NCBI GenBank assembly: GCA_905215655.1
Contig: CAJMQT010000080.1
Span: 1-8,555 of the forward strand
Origin: an uncultured bacterium
GTDB taxonomy: Bacteria; Bacteroidota; Bacteroidia; Bacteroidales; Bacteroidaceae
Direction of reading: 5' to 3'
Length of the DNA: 8,555 nt
Part shown: positions 6,991 through 8,555 of the stretch, piece after piece
Numbering within the stretch: position 1 is the first letter of the stretch
Layout of the letters: every line of letters starts with the position of its first letter
Translations under genes and position numbers: made by a program
The notes under the pieces: model-generated
Seen by the model: the letters and a program-made list of their open reading frames with translations, nothing else
Databases searched by the model: none
What the model was told of the DNA's origin: nothing

Positions 6991-8420
6991 TGTTTTTCAG
7001 CTAATTCCGTGTCGGTTTTGTTAATGTAATTCTTGCTTGCGTCAACAGCTATCAGCACACGGTCCGAGCCACGCAGGTAGGCGGCGTCGTATGTAAATTC
7101 GGTTACCTTGCTGTCAAACTCGCCGACGTAAGTCAGTTTGCCGTCTGACGGGTTCATCCACCATACATTCTTTTTAGCGCCGCTTATCTTGCCGAGGTCT
7201 ATCTTCATGGGCTTTCCGCTGTAATTATATACCAGCAGATAGTCGTTGCCGCGGGTCGCGATAACACGGTCGTAACGCTCGCCGTTCTGTCCGGCAATAA
7301 TGCTCTGGTCGGCTACACGCTCGGTGAACGGGAAGCTGAGCATCAGCCATTTAATATATTTCATCTGGTTGTAGCCGGGGTCTTTCATAGCGTCCCACCA
7401 AGGTTTCTCGGCACCGAATGACGCTCCGAGACCGGGACGGATAAACTGCATGACGGAATTATGACCATAGGTATGACCGAAACAGCCTGCGAAGACAGCC
7501 CAATAAGCATAACGGCGAACGTCATAGTCCTGCCAGCGGGGAGCAGAGAAGTCGTGAAGTCCCTGCGGAATATCCTCGTATGAGGGTTCGCCGTCGATGA
7601 CGGGGCGCAGAGGTTTCTTCTCGAAACTCATGTCGACATAGGTCCAGTTGTCTTCCTCCGTGTTGTCTTTGATGGTATAGTCGCCGTCGCCGTTGCGCTG
7701 TCCATAACGTCTGTGTCCGCTCTGAAACATGTTGAAGTCCATCCATTCGCGGTCGTTATACCACCAAGCCGACGTTGTGCGTCCTCTCGGATGGAAAGTC
7801 ATGATATGGTTTTTGTCAACCTTCTTAATTGCACGTGCCAGCGCATCCCACACCTCGGGCTTCTTATTACCCATGATGTCGCCGCCGATCATCCATATAA
7901 TATTAGGATTATCTTTATATCGCTCGCCGAGGAACTTGCCGAGAGCGGCAGCTTTCTTAACGTCCATCTGGTTAATCATCGAGCCCCAGATACAGTCCAT
8001 GGCGATGTAAATGCCGTTACGCTCGGCTGCGTTAACGATGTAATCGAGATGATCCCAATAGCCGTAGACGCCCTCTTTGGTGTACTTCGCGAAGTTGAAG
8101 TCGGCGTCGTTTGCCTGTTGTCCGTAAACGTTGAAGGTGGGAATGGCGTTCAACACCTGAATTTGTTCCACGTTATAACCTGCCTGACGGTCTTTCGCAA
8201 GGAAGTATTCTGCCTCTTCACGATTAAGACGTTCGGGCAGAAGCCATGCCGTGTTTCCCATCCAGAAGAACGGCGTGCCATTCTCATGCACGATATAAAG
8301 ATTGTTGTCAGACACTTTCAGTCGTCCGTTTTTCCACGGTTTGTAGACTTTACTTGCCGCATTTACGGCGAGTGCGCTGAGCAGAAGAACAGCGATGATG
8401 AGGATTTTCTTGTTTCTCAT
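6987..8420 (-). CDS. Exported GH140/DUF4038 apiosidase-like glycoside hydrolase
   Basis: This 477-residue protein belongs to the DUF4038 (apiosidase-like) TIM-barrel family, whose characterised GH140 member BT1012 of B. thetaiotaomicron releases D-apiose from rhamnogalacturonan II. Residues 1-21 are a Sec signal peptide (MRNKK, then a hydrophobic stretch to VNA/A) without a lipobox. The barrel covers about 30-370 and a small C-terminal beta domain of the 'putative collagen-binding' (PF12904) type covers about 380-465. Likely catalytic residues are D181 (IWMIGGD) as acid/base and E278 (VIDGEPSYED) as nucleophile. They are 97 residues apart, the same separation I recall for D187/E284 in BT1012. 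The family signature near residue 55, usually FFWxGDTAW, reads FFWMGNTAW here. It is the first gene of the visible operon and its TGA overlaps the next ATG. The start at 8420 gives the signal peptide. Family is clear; apiose specificity is inferred and other members may cleave other pectic sugars. Confidence 0.9.
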   Translation of the reverse strand: MRNKKILIIAVLLLSALAVNAASKVYKPWKNGRLKVSDNNLYIVHENGTPFFWMGNTAWLLPERLNREEAEYFLAKDRQAGYNVEQIQVLNAIPTFNVYGQQANDADFNFAKYTKEGVYGYWDHLDYIVNAAERNGIYIAMDCIWGSMINQMDVKKAAALGKFLGERYKDNPNIIWMIGGDIMGNKKPEVWDALARAIKKVDKNHIMTFHPRGRTTSAWWYNDREWMDFNMFQSGHRRYGQRNGDGDYTIKDNTEEDNWTYVDMSFEKKPLRPVIDGEPSYEDIPQGLHDFSAPRWQDYDVRRYAYWAVFAGCFGHTYGHNSVMQFIRPGLGASFGAEKPWWDAMKDPGYNQMKYIKWLMLSFPFTERVADQSIIAGQNGERYDRVIATRGNDYLLVYNYSGKPMKIDLGKISGAKKNVWWMNPSDGKLTYVGEFDSKVTEFTYDAAYLRGSDRVLIAVDASKNYINKTDTELAEKQ

Positions 8421-8542
8421 GACCTTTGTATTTTTAGATTTATAGATTTAGCATAAAAATTTGCAGGATTATTAAAGAATAGCGACAGCCAAGTCGACAA
8501 TGACGCTGACTTATGACTTGATATGTTTTTCGTGGTACTATA
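8421..8542 (-). promoter_or_regulatory. AT-rich 5' leader of the GH140-like gene, with a tandem 8-bp repeat
   Basis: This stretch would be the untranslated leader if the -7 box at 8543-8550 is used. It contains a perfect tandem repeat TAGATTTA-TAGATTTA at 8435-8450 (plus-strand reading), close to the start codon. It also holds a weak 5-bp AAGTC/GACTT inverted repeat at about 8491-8512. There is no strong Shine-Dalgarno; AAAGG lies only 2 bases before the ATG, which is probably too close. No riboswitch fold is recognisable. Confidence 0.3.
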
Positions 8543-8550
8543 CAAAAATA
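8543..8550 (-). promoter_or_regulatory. Candidate Bacteroides-type -7 promoter box upstream of the operon
   Basis: Read on the minus strand this is TATTTTTG, a full match to the Bacteroides consensus TAnnTTTG. It would place transcription start near 8536 and give an untranslated leader of roughly 115 bases before the GH140-like gene. The matching -33 element (TTTG-like) would lie past the right edge of the window, so only half of the promoter can be seen. An 8-base motif in AT-rich DNA arises by chance fairly easily. Confidence 0.35.
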
Positions 8551-8555
8551 ATCCT

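Noticed and set aside
7713..8456. Plus-strand open frame of 247 codons antisense to the GH140-like gene
   Set aside because: It overlaps a well-supported gene, has no recognisable domain and its translation lacks family motifs.

Overview
The window looks like part of a carbohydrate-degradation locus (a polysaccharide utilisation locus, or PUL) from a gut-type Bacteroidales bacterium such as Bacteroides, Prevotella or a relative. The signs are three large exported glycoside hydrolases in a row, weak Shine-Dalgarno sequences with A-rich leaders, a Bacteroides-type -7 box at the right edge, and protein families typical of Bacteroidota glycan loci. No SusC/SusD pair, regulator, sulfatase or RNA gene is visible, so this is an internal or terminal piece of a larger locus.

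All three genes are on the minus strand and read right to left. The first (6987-8420) encodes a GH140/DUF4038 apiosidase-like hydrolase. The second (3160-6990) starts inside the first gene's stop codon (ATGA, 4-bp overlap). It encodes a two-part enzyme: a complete GH78 alpha-L-rhamnosidase followed by a sialidase-like Asp-box beta-propeller. The third (390-3020) lies 139 bp further on and encodes a GH2 hydrolase. All three have Sec signal peptides without a lipobox, so they probably act in the periplasm on imported oligosaccharides.

The 139-bp gap holds a GC-rich hairpin resembling a dispersed intergenic repeat. The GH2 gene carries a 60-bp imperfect palindrome in frame just after its signal peptide. 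The 389 bp downstream of GH2 contain no gene, but do contain a perfect 20-bp inverted repeat and several short degenerate repeats.

As a working hypothesis, apiosidase-like, rhamnosidase and sialidase-fold activities together fit pectic rhamnogalacturonan II, which has apiose in chains A and B and an alpha-L-Rha-Kdo disaccharide as chain C. The GH78-propeller fusion could remove the rhamnose and then the ulosonic acid. Arabinogalactan-protein caps or another rhamnose/uronic-acid glycan remain alternatives. The order and coupling of the genes are seen directly; the substrate is inferred.
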